From assembly GCA_002419385.1 (NCBI GenBank), contig DIFZ01000001.1:20081-84080 (forward strand): a stretch of 64,000 nt of DNA, read 5' to 3'. Shown here piece by piece: positions 52,204-60,433 of this stretch. This stretch comes from Geobacter sp. UBA5735 (GTDB lineage: Bacteria; Desulfobacterota; Desulfuromonadia; Geobacterales; Geobacteraceae). Each line of letters opens with the position of its first letter. Position 1 is the first letter of the stretch. The notes beneath the pieces were generated by a model. That model had not been told where the DNA came from. It did not search any database and saw only the letters and a program-made list of their open reading frames with translations. The position numbers and the translations under genes were made by a program.

Positions 52204-53599
52204 TATTCCGTCCATTCTGCTTGTGGATGACGAGGAACAGATACTGTTTTCATCGTCCACACTGCTGCGCCGTGCGGCTATCCGGAACGTGCAAACCGTT
52301 TCCGACAGCAGGGAGGTGCTGCCCCTCCTGGCCGGAGAGAATGTGGGAACCATTGTCCTTGACCTGTTCATGCCCCACGTTTCCGGGAAAGAACTCCTGG
52401 TCGAGCTGTGCCGCGACTATCCCCACATCCCGGTAATTGTCATGACAGCCGCGGATGACCTGGAAACCGCCGTCGATTGCATGAAAATGGGCGCCTTCGA
52501 TTACCTGCTGAAACCGGTGGAAAACGCCCGCTTCATTTCCAGCGTCACCAAGGCCCTGGAAATCTTCACCCTGAAGAACCAGGTGGCCCTGCTGGAACAT
52601 CACCTGTTCAACGACAGGGTCGAGCAGCCGTCAGCCTTCAAGGCCATTGTCACTGCCAGCAAAAAAATGCAGACGGTCTTCCAGTACTGCGAGGTCATCG
52701 GGAAATCCCGGCAGCCCGTTCTGATAACCGGAGAAACGGGAACGGGAAAGGAACTTGTCGCCAGAGCGGTACACGCCGTGAGCGGGCTCTCCGGTAAATT
52801 CGTTCCGGTTAACGTGGCCGGCCTGGACGACAACCTGTTCACCGACACCCTTTTCGGCCACCGGAAAGGCGCGTACACAGGGGCGGAAGAGACGCGCAGA
52901 GGGTTGATCGAATCCGCGGCTGACGGCACCCTGTTCCTGGACGAAATAGGAGACCTGTCCGAATCTTCCCAGGTCAAACTCCTGCGCCTGCTCCAGGAAC
53001 AGGAATACTACTCCATCGGCTCCGATATCCCGAAAAAGAGCTCCGCCAGGATCATCGCCTCCACCAACCGGGATATGCGTGCAGAGGTTTCCCGGGGTAC
53101 TTTTCGCCGCGATCTCTACTACCGGATCTGCGCACATAGAGTTGTCATCCCGCCACTAAGGGAGCGCTCCGAGGATATACCGCTCCTCGTGGAATATTTT
53201 CTTCAATCCGCGTCGAAGAAACTCGGCAAAAGGCGTCCAAGCCCGCCTCCCCAACTGTTCGCACTCCTTTCGATCTACCCCTTTCCCGGAAATGTCCGCG
53301 AATTGGAAGCAATGGTTTTCGATGCAGTAGCCCGGCATACATCCGGGGTACTATCCATGACAAGTTTCAGGGAGGCGATAGGTCGGGAAAACACTGCCAG
53401 TTCACTCCCCGCACGTGAAACAGTGGCAACCGGTGCCCATCCTTTCCAGTTTCCGGGGAATATCCCCACCCTCAAGGATGCGGAAACCCTTCTCCTGAAC
53501 GAAGCCCTGAAACGCTCCGGGGGAAATCAGGGAATCGCCGCCTCTCTCCTGGGGATTTCCCGTTCCGCCCTCAACAAAAGGCTCAGAAAAACAGATTGA
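52181..53599 (+). CDS. Sigma-54-dependent response regulator (NtrC family)
   Basis: The 472-residue regulator has a receiver (ILLVDDEEQILF, phosphosite TIVLDLFMPHVSG, LLKPVENARF) and an AAA+ domain with Walker A GETGTGKE. The sigma-54 contact loop is GAYTGAEE, with Tyr in place of the usual Phe of GAFTGA. Walker B is GTLFLDEIGDL. A Fis-type HTH (GNQGIAASLLGISRSALNKRL) ends it. Starting at ATG 52181, it is translationally tied to the kinase. It probably activates the sigma-54-type promoter found 200 bp downstream. Confidence 0.94.
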   Translation: MNNTAKRDIPSILLVDDEEQILFSSSTLLRRAAIRNVQTVSDSREVLPLLAGENVGTIVLDLFMPHVSGKELLVELCRDYPHIPVIVMTAADDLETAVDCMKMGAFDYLLKPVENARFISSVTKALEIFTLKNQVALLEHHLFNDRVEQPSAFKAIVTASKKMQTVFQYCEVIGKSRQPVLITGETGTGKELVARAVHAVSGLSGKFVPVNVAGLDDNLFTDTLFGHRKGAYTGAEETRRGLIESAADGTLFLDEIGDLSESSQVKLLRLLQEQEYYSIGSDIPKKSSARIIASTNRDMRAEVSRGTFRRDLYYRICAHRVVIPPLRERSEDIPLLVEYFLQSASKKLGKRRPSPPPQLFALLSIYPFPGNVRELEAMVFDAVARHTSGVLSMTSFREAIGRENTASSLPARETVATGAHPFQFPGNIPTLKDAETLLLNEALKRSGGNQGIAASLLGISRSALNKRLRKTD

Positions 53600-53624
53600 T
53601 CCGGTCTTCCATAATGAAAAAGCC

Positions 53625-53658
53625 TGTGCAGCAATGCACACCTGTGAAAAGGCTCACA
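53625..53658. promoter_or_regulatory. Tandem dyads, candidate upstream activator sites
   Basis: TGTGCAGCAATGCACA (53625-53640) and TGTGAAAAGGCTCACA (53643-53658) share the form TGTG-N8-CACA and have centres 18 bp apart. They lie about 150-170 bp before the -24/-12 promoter, a usual distance for enhancer sites of NtrC-type activators. They begin 26 bp after the regulator gene's stop codon. Confidence 0.55.
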
Positions 53659-53802
53659 CCTCCCTTAAACCCGCTCCCAATTGCATCAGGACTGCTCTCC
53701 AATCCTTCCCAAGGTAATTTTCCTCACATCACTCCCAAGAACAGGATTTAGCGACCAGGCCATAACTCTCTACAATAATACAACTATTTTCCAATCGTCA
53801 CT

Positions 53803-53819
53803 CCGGCACACTCCGTGCT
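53803..53819 (+). promoter_or_regulatory. Sigma-54 promoter of the alcohol dehydrogenase operon
   Basis: CCGGCACACTCCGTGCT has the -24 GGCAC and the -12 TGCT with GG-to-GC spacing of exactly 12 bases. Initiation is expected near 53830, about 77 bp before the start codon. Confidence 0.75.
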
Positions 53820-53906
53820 CCAGCATAAGCACTATCTGATGGAACAGGATGTCCGTTTCCCAGGCCTCCCGCTCGTCGGGAAAACCACTTTTCCAAGGAG
53901 GAAAAC

Positions 53907-55070
53907 ATGACAATGCCATTAGGACCAGTCCGGTATCTCGTGCCCCCTATTTCGCTGATAGGGTGTGGAACAGCTAAAGCTGTTGGTGATTATCTGAAGA
54001 CCTTGGGAGCCAAAAAAGCCCTGATCGTTACCGATAAAGGCCTGTCGAAGATCGGCGTGGCCGCCACAATCAAGAACTATATCGAAGATGCCGGCTTGCA
54101 GGCCGTCATTTTTGACGGTGCGGAGCCCAACCCGACCGACTTGAATGTGGCTGACGGCGTCAAAGCTTATCAGGAGAACGGCTGCGACTCCATTGTATCG
54201 CTCGGCGGCGGAAGCTCCCATGACACCGGCAAGGGGGTCGGCATCGTAGCCACCAATGGCGGCAAAATCAAAGATTTCCAGGGAATCGACACGGTAAAGA
54301 AACCCATGCCGCCTTTGGTCGCCATCAACACCACTGCAGGCACCGGTAGCGAAGTGACACCCGCGGCGGTCATCACCAACACGGAAAACCACGTGAAAAT
54401 GGTTGTCTGGAGCATCAACGTGTCGGCCAACGTGGCCATTGACGACCCGGAACTGATGATCGGAATGCCCCCGGCCCTGACGGCGGCAACAGGGATGGAT
54501 GCCCTCACCCACGCGGTGGAAGCCTATGTATCTCTGGGCCACAACCCGAGAGCCGATGCCCTTGCCCTGAAGGCCATCGAGATGATTGCCAAATACCTGC
54601 GCAAGGCCGTTGCCAACGGCCAGAATATCGAGGCACGCACCGGCATGGCGTATGCACAAACCCTTGCCGGCGAGGCATTCTCCAGCGCGGGCCTGGGGAT
54701 CGCCCACTCCCTTGCCCACCAGCCAGGCAGCTTCATCGGCCTGCCGCACGGAGTCTGCAACGCAATATTCCTGCCTCTGGTTTGCGAGTTCAACATGAAT
54801 GCCTGCTTGGAGCGGTACGCTGACATTGCCGTTGCCATGGGAGAGGACATCGTCGGCATGACGACCAGAGACGCTGCCCTGACGGGGATCGACGCTATCC
54901 GGACCCTGTCCGCCGATATCGGTATCCCGGCGGGTCTCGCGCAACTGGGGATGAAGGAAGAGGATATCCCGAAAATGGCCGAATGGGCACTGAAGGAAGT
55001 CTGCACGCCCACCAATCCCCGGATCACGACCTTGCAGGACATGGTTGACCTCTACAAGAAAGCGCTGTAA
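53907..55070 (+). CDS. Iron-containing alcohol dehydrogenase 1
   Basis: The 387-residue group III Fe-ADH has the dinucleotide motif SLGGGSSHDTGKG and INTTAGTGSEVT. The metal ligands sit in TGMDALTHAVEAYV (Asp, His), IAHSLAHQPG and LPHGVCNAI. It interconverts alcohols and aldehydes with NAD(H). It is about half identical by eye to the next gene, with the same motif order. A sigma-54-type promoter lies immediately upstream. Confidence 0.95.
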   Translation: MTMPLGPVRYLVPPISLIGCGTAKAVGDYLKTLGAKKALIVTDKGLSKIGVAATIKNYIEDAGLQAVIFDGAEPNPTDLNVADGVKAYQENGCDSIVSLGGGSSHDTGKGVGIVATNGGKIKDFQGIDTVKKPMPPLVAINTTAGTGSEVTPAAVITNTENHVKMVVWSINVSANVAIDDPELMIGMPPALTAATGMDALTHAVEAYVSLGHNPRADALALKAIEMIAKYLRKAVANGQNIEARTGMAYAQTLAGEAFSSAGLGIAHSLAHQPGSFIGLPHGVCNAIFLPLVCEFNMNACLERYADIAVAMGEDIVGMTTRDAALTGIDAIRTLSADIGIPAGLAQLGMKEEDIPKMAEWALKEVCTPTNPRITTLQDMVDLYKKAL

Positions 55071-55084
55071 CGCATAGCACTGCA

Positions 55085-55108
55085 GGGCACTCGAGAGTGA
55101 GTGCCCTG
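55085..55108 (+). promoter_or_regulatory. Hairpin between the two dehydrogenase genes
   Basis: AGGGCACTC pairs with GAGTGCCCT-type sequence across a small loop and lacks a T-run. It could be an RNA processing or stability element setting the ratio of the two gene products. Confidence 0.5.
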
Positions 55109-55142
55109 CCCCAGTTCCTTATCTATTCTGGAGGAAAAACTC

Positions 55143-56303
55143 ATGGCTCTTGCGGAGCAGGTATTCGAGTTTTACATTCCATCAATTTCACGCATGGGCA
55201 TAGGCGCGGTAAAGGAAGTTGGAGCAAAGGCAACATATCTGGGCGGCACCAGGGCGTTGCTGGTTACCGACAAGGGCCTCTCCAAATCGGGAATGGCAGA
55301 CCAGATAAAGAAGCTGCTTGAAGATGCGGGTATACAGACAACCATCTTCGACGGTGCCGAGCCAAACCCTACCGATCTCGATGTCCGGGAAGGGCTGAAG
55401 GCATACCAGGCCAACAAGTGCGACATAATCGTCACCCTGGGCGGCAGCTCCCACGACACGGGCAAGGGCATCGGCATCGTGGCCAGCAACGGCGGAGACA
55501 TACGCGAATATGCCGGGATCGACACGGTTGCCAAACCGTTGCCGCCCCTTATCGCAATCAACACCACCGCAGGCACGGCCAGCGAAATGACCCGTTTCGC
55601 CGTTATCACCAACACCGATACCCACGTGAAAATGATCTTCGCCACACCGCGCATCACCCCGACCATCGCCATCAACGACCCCGTCCTGATGGTGGGGATG
55701 CCGCCGGCGCTGACCGCAGCCACCGGCATGGACGCACTCACCCACGCCGTCGAAGCCTATGTGGCCGCGCTGATGAACCCGGTTACCGACGCCTGCGCTC
55801 TTGCTGCCATAAAGCTGGTGGCCGACTGGCTTCCGGCAGCTGTTGCCAACGGCGACAATATGGAAGCCCGCGACAAGATGGCCTATGCCGAGTTCCTGGC
55901 CGGCATGGCCTTCAACAATGCCGGCATCGGCATCGTCCATGCCATGGCACACCAGCCGGGGGCGCTCCTCAACAAGCCCCACGGCGTATGCAACGCCATT
56001 CTGCTGCCGCACGGGTGCGCCTTCAACCTGATCGCCATGCCGAAGCGTTTTGCGGAGATAGCGGCAGCCATGGGCGTCAACACGGCCGGCCTCACGTCCA
56101 TGGAAGCAGCGGAAAAATGCGTGGAAGCCATCCGCAAGCTGTCGAAGCTTGTTGGAATCCCGGCGGGACTGGCCGAGATCGGGGTCAAGGAAAGCGACAT
56201 CCCGGCATTGTCCGACAATGCCATCAAGGACATCTGCTGCCTGTTCAACCCGCGGAAGATAACCATCGACGATATCCGCAGGATCTACAAGGAAGCGCTG
56301 TAA
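55143..56303 (+). CDS. Iron-containing alcohol dehydrogenase 2
   Basis: The 386-residue paralogue of the preceding gene keeps the metal ligands (TGMDALTHAVEAYV, VHAMAHQPG, KPHGVCNAI) but has TLGGSSHDTGKG where gene 1 has GGGSSHD, so one glycine is missing from the dinucleotide-binding loop. An intact frame and otherwise normal length argue against decay. A GGAGGAAA site precedes ATG 55143. It probably prefers a different substrate or cofactor; that is inference. Confidence 0.94.
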   Translation: MALAEQVFEFYIPSISRMGIGAVKEVGAKATYLGGTRALLVTDKGLSKSGMADQIKKLLEDAGIQTTIFDGAEPNPTDLDVREGLKAYQANKCDIIVTLGGSSHDTGKGIGIVASNGGDIREYAGIDTVAKPLPPLIAINTTAGTASEMTRFAVITNTDTHVKMIFATPRITPTIAINDPVLMVGMPPALTAATGMDALTHAVEAYVAALMNPVTDACALAAIKLVADWLPAAVANGDNMEARDKMAYAEFLAGMAFNNAGIGIVHAMAHQPGALLNKPHGVCNAILLPHGCAFNLIAMPKRFAEIAAAMGVNTAGLTSMEAAEKCVEAIRKLSKLVGIPAGLAEIGVKESDIPALSDNAIKDICCLFNPRKITIDDIRRIYKEAL

Positions 56304-56413
56304 GCTGGGCTATTGCGTATCGTGGACTGCGGGGGGGCGGAAGATCGGTTCCTCCTGCCAGTCCGAAGACACTACCCTATGGTCATCAAACATGGAATGG
56401 CGGAGGAAACCAT

Positions 56414-57313
56414 ATGAAAAAACTTTTGATTGCAGCGGTGATAGGCCTGCTGCTTGCCAGACCTGACGTTTCGCAGGCCGCTGCGTACGCGAGGGACTAC
56501 ATCCCCATGCCGCCCGGCACGTCCCTGTTCTGTTTCTACTACAACCATGTCAGCGCCAACACGCTCTACCAGGACGGACACAAAGTCGGCAATGATTTCA
56601 ACCAGACGGCAAATGTCGGCTTGCTCAGGTACGTCTATTACGTCAATGCAGGGAAGGCCCTGCTGGGCGACGGCGGCCTGACCATCGACCCGCAGTTCAT
56701 CGTGCCGCTCGTCGACATCAACCTGAGCGGTGACTATGAAGCGCTGAACAACGACCACGACATCTCCACCACCGGTTTCGGCGACCCCATAATCCTGGCA
56801 ACCTTCTGGTTCGTCAACGACCCGAAAAACAAGTTCTGGGTGGGCTTCACACCCTGGATCACCCTGCCGGTCGGCCAGTACGACAAGCACAGGCTCGTGA
56901 GTCCGGGCAGCAACCGCTGGGCATTCAAGCCGGAAATCGGCGTGGTGAAAGGCCTCGGGGACAAGGCGTACCTGGATCTCATCCTGGGCGGGGAATTCTA
57001 CACCGACAACGACGACTACCTGGGTGACAGCACGCTGAAACAAGACCCCACCATCCAGGCGGAAGCCCACCTGAGTTACGACATCAGCAAGCAGTGGGCC
57101 ATTTCACTGGACTACTACTACGTCTATGGCGGCGAAACCAAGGTCGACGGTACGTGGCAGAACAACAAGCAAAGCAACCACGGGCTGGGCCTCACCCTGT
57201 TCTGGCTGATCGGCAGCAACAACCAGCTGCTGGTCTCCTACCGGGACGACTTCTCGGTCAGAAGCGGCGCGGGGACCAACACCGTCGGCGTCCGCTGGGC
57301 TTACTTCTTCTGA
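56414..57313 (+). CDS. Outer-membrane channel-like protein (phenol MetA-pathway family)
   Basis: The 299-residue protein has a signal peptide ending VSQAAA and a beta-strand-rich body with alternating aromatics, ending TVGVRWAYFF, as expected of a barrel. It resembles the Phenol_MetA_deg/SphA-like outer-membrane family found with aromatic or hydrophobic substrate pathways. Placed behind two Fe-ADHs, it may admit the alcohol or its precursor. The start ATG 56414 has GGAGGAA. Confidence 0.85.
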   Translation: MKKLLIAAVIGLLLARPDVSQAAAYARDYIPMPPGTSLFCFYYNHVSANTLYQDGHKVGNDFNQTANVGLLRYVYYVNAGKALLGDGGLTIDPQFIVPLVDINLSGDYEALNNDHDISTTGFGDPIILATFWFVNDPKNKFWVGFTPWITLPVGQYDKHRLVSPGSNRWAFKPEIGVVKGLGDKAYLDLILGGEFYTDNDDYLGDSTLKQDPTIQAEAHLSYDISKQWAISLDYYYVYGGETKVDGTWQNNKQSNHGLGLTLFWLIGSNNQLLVSYRDDFSVRSGAGTNTVGVRWAYFF

Positions 57314-57383
57314 CGAACCGAGCCGCGAGCAGAATGCTGCAACCCTGTTCAAAGGCCGTTTACCGGAGATCCTCCTTCTCACC

Positions 57384-57412
57384 ATGGGGGCGCTGTATGC
57401 GCCCCATTTTTT
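57384..57412 (+). terminator. Terminator of the alcohol dehydrogenase operon
   Basis: ATGGGGGCGC pairs with GCGCCCCAT and is followed by T6. Confidence 0.85.
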
Positions 57413-57448
57413 CGACAGACGCCGGTTATGGAACCGGAACAGCAATCG

Positions 57449-58141
57449 TCATGAAACTGCCTGCTCCATGTACTGTGCAAGCTGATCAGCAACTTCCCGT
57501 GAAATAGTGGTGAATTTGATGCCGACGCCGCGCTGGCTCAACGGTCCCGCCGGTTCACTGACATAGATGACCTCTCCCGACAGCATAAGGGGCTCCCCGG
57601 AAGGCCCCAACCAGAGCGCTATGTCCAGCGGCACCCCGATATGGAATACGTCGCTGTCGGTTCTAACGAGCATACCGCCTTCACCGAGAGTGGCAGTCCT
57701 GGTTTCGATCCTCCGCCCACCGGCCACGAGCACGACATCTTTCGAAATGTTGAGGCGAATCGCCCTTCGCTTGGCCGCAAAGGGGAGGTTTCGCTGCAGC
57801 ATCTGGTGAACCTCTCCGACCGTCATCGGCTTGGTAAGGTAATCAGCGCAACCTGCTTGCACGGCCTGCCTGATTTTCCCGCTCGTACCATCAGTTGAAA
57901 CGATAATTATCGGTATGTCTGCCGTGCAATGATCTTTTTTAAGTTTTTCACACAGATCCAGGCCGCTGTGGTTGGGGAAATACATCTCCGAAATGACCAG
58001 GTCGGGCTGATACGCCTTGATGAGCGCAAACCCGGCTTCGATGTCAGGAGCATGTTCCGTTTCATAACCGAGTGCGGAAATCACGCGGCCGAGGTACCGG
58101 GAAAAAGTTTCCGCTGAATCAATAATCGCAATCTTGCTCAT
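57449..58141 (-). CDS. Receiver-PilZ protein with substituted phosphosite
   Basis: The 230-residue protein has a receiver domain (IAIIDSAETFSRYLGRVIS, LTKPMTVGEVHQML) and a C-terminal PilZ domain (RAIRLNISKDVVLVAGG, GEGGMLVRT, GVGIKFTTIS). In the receiver the usual phosphorylated Asp is replaced by Glu (VISEMYFPNHSG), and one of the N-terminal acidic residues is Ser. PilZ domains often bind c-di-GMP, though the canonical RxxxR is not perfect here. It may be constitutively active or purely c-di-GMP responsive. Confidence 0.85.
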   Translation of the reverse strand: MSKIAIIDSAETFSRYLGRVISALGYETEHAPDIEAGFALIKAYQPDLVISEMYFPNHSGLDLCEKLKKDHCTADIPIIIVSTDGTSGKIRQAVQAGCADYLTKPMTVGEVHQMLQRNLPFAAKRRAIRLNISKDVVLVAGGRRIETRTATLGEGGMLVRTDSDVFHIGVPLDIALWLGPSGEPLMLSGEVIYVSEPAGPLSQRGVGIKFTTISREVADQLAQYMEQAVS

Positions 58142-58318
58142 TCTCGTATCGCTTCCCCTTTTCATGGAGTTCGTGCAACCGGCCTTCCTCAGTTAAGGGA
58201 GAGCATCAAGCAGCCGTCATACTATACCACATCAGCCCCGATCAGTCTCACCGATCTCGGGCACAGCCGATCCGCCCGGATCTGCGTACACGTTCCCTTG
58301 GCCAGGCAATGCGGCGCA

Positions 58319-58708
58319 TCACTTCTCCAGAACGTGCTTTTCCAGAACGAAGCAGGTGAATACGCCGGAGAAAACCTTTGTCCCGGCTTCGTCGGCACCT
58401 TCCACATCGACACGCCTGCGCTTGCCGCCGACCTCGGTTACCCTGGCTTCGAGGATAACGGCATCACCGCATTTCGAAGGTTTCAGGAACCTGACCTCAG
58501 CGGACCCGAGCACAACATTCGGATCGTTGACCGCCGCCATTGCCGCAAAGTCAGCAGCACCGAAAATGAAACCGCCATGGACAAGCTGGTGGTCGTCTGC
58601 AACCATTTCGGGGGTAGTGTCGAGCTTTACGACAGCCGCACCCTCCTCGATAGAGACCAGTTGCCCGCAAAGTGATTGGTTTATTGCCAGGTGTGTAGTA
58701 AGATTCAT
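58319..58708 (-). CDS. Hotdog-fold thioesterase
   Basis: The 129-residue protein has a PaaI-type hotdog core: LVHGGFIFGAADFAAMAAV and GSAEVRFLKPSKCGDAVILEARV. It would hydrolyse acyl-CoA thioesters; the acyl group is not evident. The ATG at 58708 has AAAGGAGG upstream. The longer frame to 58858 lacks conserved sequence. Confidence 0.85.
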   Translation of the reverse strand: MNLTTHLAINQSLCGQLVSIEEGAAVVKLDTTPEMVADDHQLVHGGFIFGAADFAAMAAVNDPNVVLGSAEVRFLKPSKCGDAVILEARVTEVGGKRRRVDVEGADEAGTKVFSGVFTCFVLEKHVLEK

Positions 58709-59003
58709 TTTTTCGCCTCCTTTCGGGATGTCAAGTTCCGGAAAAAGCCAAGAGTGCCGGTGGTAATCGGTGACGTGAACAGCGCGTGAGGTGTGCAGCC
58801 CGACGGCACCATACCATTTCTGAGGAATTCTTGGAAGTGCATCAGGCTCGAGCAGCATCTTTTCTTCCCACCATCCAGCAAAAACATTGTATCCTCTGGT
58901 TTCTCAAAATGCGGTCACTGTTTTTCAAGCTCAACAGATGCCGAAGGGACAGCGGTGCTCATGGTAGTCAACCGGGTGCCGGACTATGCCGCCCCATGAC
59001 TTT
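58709..59003. other. Intergenic region
   Basis: No gene, RNA or repeat that I can support is present between the thioesterase and the lipoprotein gene, apart from the thioesterase ribosome-binding site. Confidence 0.5.
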
Positions 59004-59675
59004 TCAACGGCGCTGATCCGCCGTTTCCGGCTGCACGCGCTTCCGGCGAGCATCCTTACCGCCTATTCTCTCAAAAGTACCGAGATGATTGTTGAAAATC
59101 TTCTTTATCCCATATGACGTCACGAAACGCTCAAGAGATTGGGAATCATCCGTGATCCGGACGCATTGTACCTTCACCTTCGATTCCCGTCCCTGCCCTC
59201 CATTCCGCTGATCGGTTATTTCACCCTTGAGCAGCCCGTTGCGAATGGCGTTTTCGATTGCCTGTTCGTCCCAAATTGTCAAAGTCAGCCTGTCGCTATC
59301 GATAAATCCGTACATTACAAAGATATACCCGTCAAAGCTCTCTTCAGTCTGCACTGCCGATGTGATGTTGAGAAAGCATTCACCGTCAATAAATGATGGG
59401 AACGCTATGAATGCCCCAGTATCCAGAGATCCATCACTTCTGTGTTCGACAAACCGGATCTCCGTGTACCTGCCCTCCCCTTTCCCGATGTGGAGATAGG
59501 TCCTGCCATTGTCATCACTCAACAACCATGCACCGGACAGCCTTTCATCAAACTTCGGGTTGTCGGGATCGGATAGTGGATGCAGTGATGTTGTCGGACA
59601 ACACCCGGAAAGCATGCATGTCAGTGCCACGAGCACGATGACTATGCAGTGCCTGATGCTTGAATCATGAATCAT
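59004..59675 (-). CDS. Hypothetical lipoprotein
   Basis: The 223-residue protein has a lipoprotein signal (IVIVLVALTCMLSGC, with the cysteine near residue 25). A beta-rich domain of unknown family follows, with WLLSDDNGRTYLHIGKGEG and FIDSDRLTLTIWDEQAIENA. It ends in a basic tail. No catalytic motif is seen. Confidence 0.75.
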   Translation of the reverse strand: MIHDSSIRHCIVIVLVALTCMLSGCCPTTSLHPLSDPDNPKFDERLSGAWLLSDDNGRTYLHIGKGEGRYTEIRFVEHRSDGSLDTGAFIAFPSFIDGECFLNITSAVQTEESFDGYIFVMYGFIDSDRLTLTIWDEQAIENAIRNGLLKGEITDQRNGGQGRESKVKVQCVRITDDSQSLERFVTSYGIKKIFNNHLGTFERIGGKDARRKRVQPETADQRR

Positions 59676-59804
59676 GGAAACTCCCCTCGATACGGAGAAT
59701 AGGGCGAAAACCAGAACTCCGTATTCATTGTATCCTCTCTTTTCGAACTTGCCAGCCGCCGACCTGGCGAGCTTTCAGGCTGTTCCGAGGGAATTGGCAA
59801 CAGC

Positions 59805-60011
59805 ATGCGTGTCGAACCGGAGTTTCCGGATGAACACCACCTGGATATTTTTTCCGAAGAGCTCACTGAAATTTCCCGCATCGGTTGTATTGCTATTTCA
59901 GCACACAGCGATATTCTAATGAGAGAGGCGGCTGCAGAAAAACACCCTTCCGCGAGAGTTGTCCCGGCCTGGCAAAGCCTGCGGAATCACCTCAGAAATG
60001 GTTTCGCATGA
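59805..60011 (+). CDS. Small hypothetical protein
   Basis: This 68-residue open frame (MRVEPEFPDEHHLDIF..., ending LRNHLRNGFA) lies just before the frameshifted PilZ gene. A GAGGGA lies 12 bases before the ATG. No domain is recognisable, and it may not be a real gene. Confidence 0.3.
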   Translation: MRVEPEFPDEHHLDIFSEELTEISRIGCIAISAHSDILMREAAAEKHPSARVVPAWQSLRNHLRNGFA

Positions 60012-60028
60012 TTTTAGCGAGGAGGTTT

Positions 60029-60366
60029 GTGACAGCCACTATGGAAAACCTTGAGGAAAAAAGATCATTCGGCCGCAAAAACATTTGCAAGGCGGTCACG
60101 TTAGAGATGAGCATGGCCAATTACGGCCAGGGGGAATGCATCCTGAAACCGGGTTAGGGGTCGATATAAGCCAGGGGGGGATAGGCTTGATCACGGAGTG
60201 CCTGCTCGAGGAAGGCAATCTCCTGAAGCTCTATTTTCCGGTCGCCGAAACGAAAACGAACCTCCCCGTCTACGCACAGGTGATGTGGGCGAAGCCCGCC
60301 AACGGAAAGTTCAGGGCTGGCTTGAGTTTCTGGGACAAACCTGCCTGGAGGAAATCCCAGCGGTAA
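60029..60366 (+). pseudogene. Frameshifted PilZ-domain gene
   Basis: The first part reads ENLEEKRSFGRKNICKAVTL and ends at a TAG after ILKPG. A +1-shifted frame then continues LGVDISQGGIGLITECLLEE and ends with FRAGLSFWDKPAW. Joined, the two halves make a normal PilZ domain (RxxxR-like start, D-I-S-x-G-G-I core). The break is near 60150-60158 in CCGGGTTAGGGG. It is either a real frameshift or a sequencing error. Confidence 0.65.
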
Positions 60367-60433
60367 TGTTTTGCGCCGCCAGGACCGGAAGCGTGATCGT
60401 GACGGAACACGCACATTTCTGACAAACACTTGC

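Larger units (their letters stand above)
53600..53906. other. Control region of the alcohol dehydrogenase operon
   Basis: The 307-bp gap holds two dyad symmetry sites and a sigma-54 promoter (listed separately). No gene is present. An AAGGAGGAAA ribosome site precedes the next ATG. Confidence 0.7.

Noticed and set aside
55418..57313. 631-residue open frame spanning ADH 2 and the outer-membrane gene
   Set aside because: Its first 300 residues are an alternate-frame reading of the dehydrogenase, rich in R and H. Only the in-frame part from 56414 has a signal peptide and family features.
58709..58858. N-terminal extension of the thioesterase
   Set aside because: There is a strong AAAGGAGG site before ATG 58708 and the extra 50 residues match nothing in the family.
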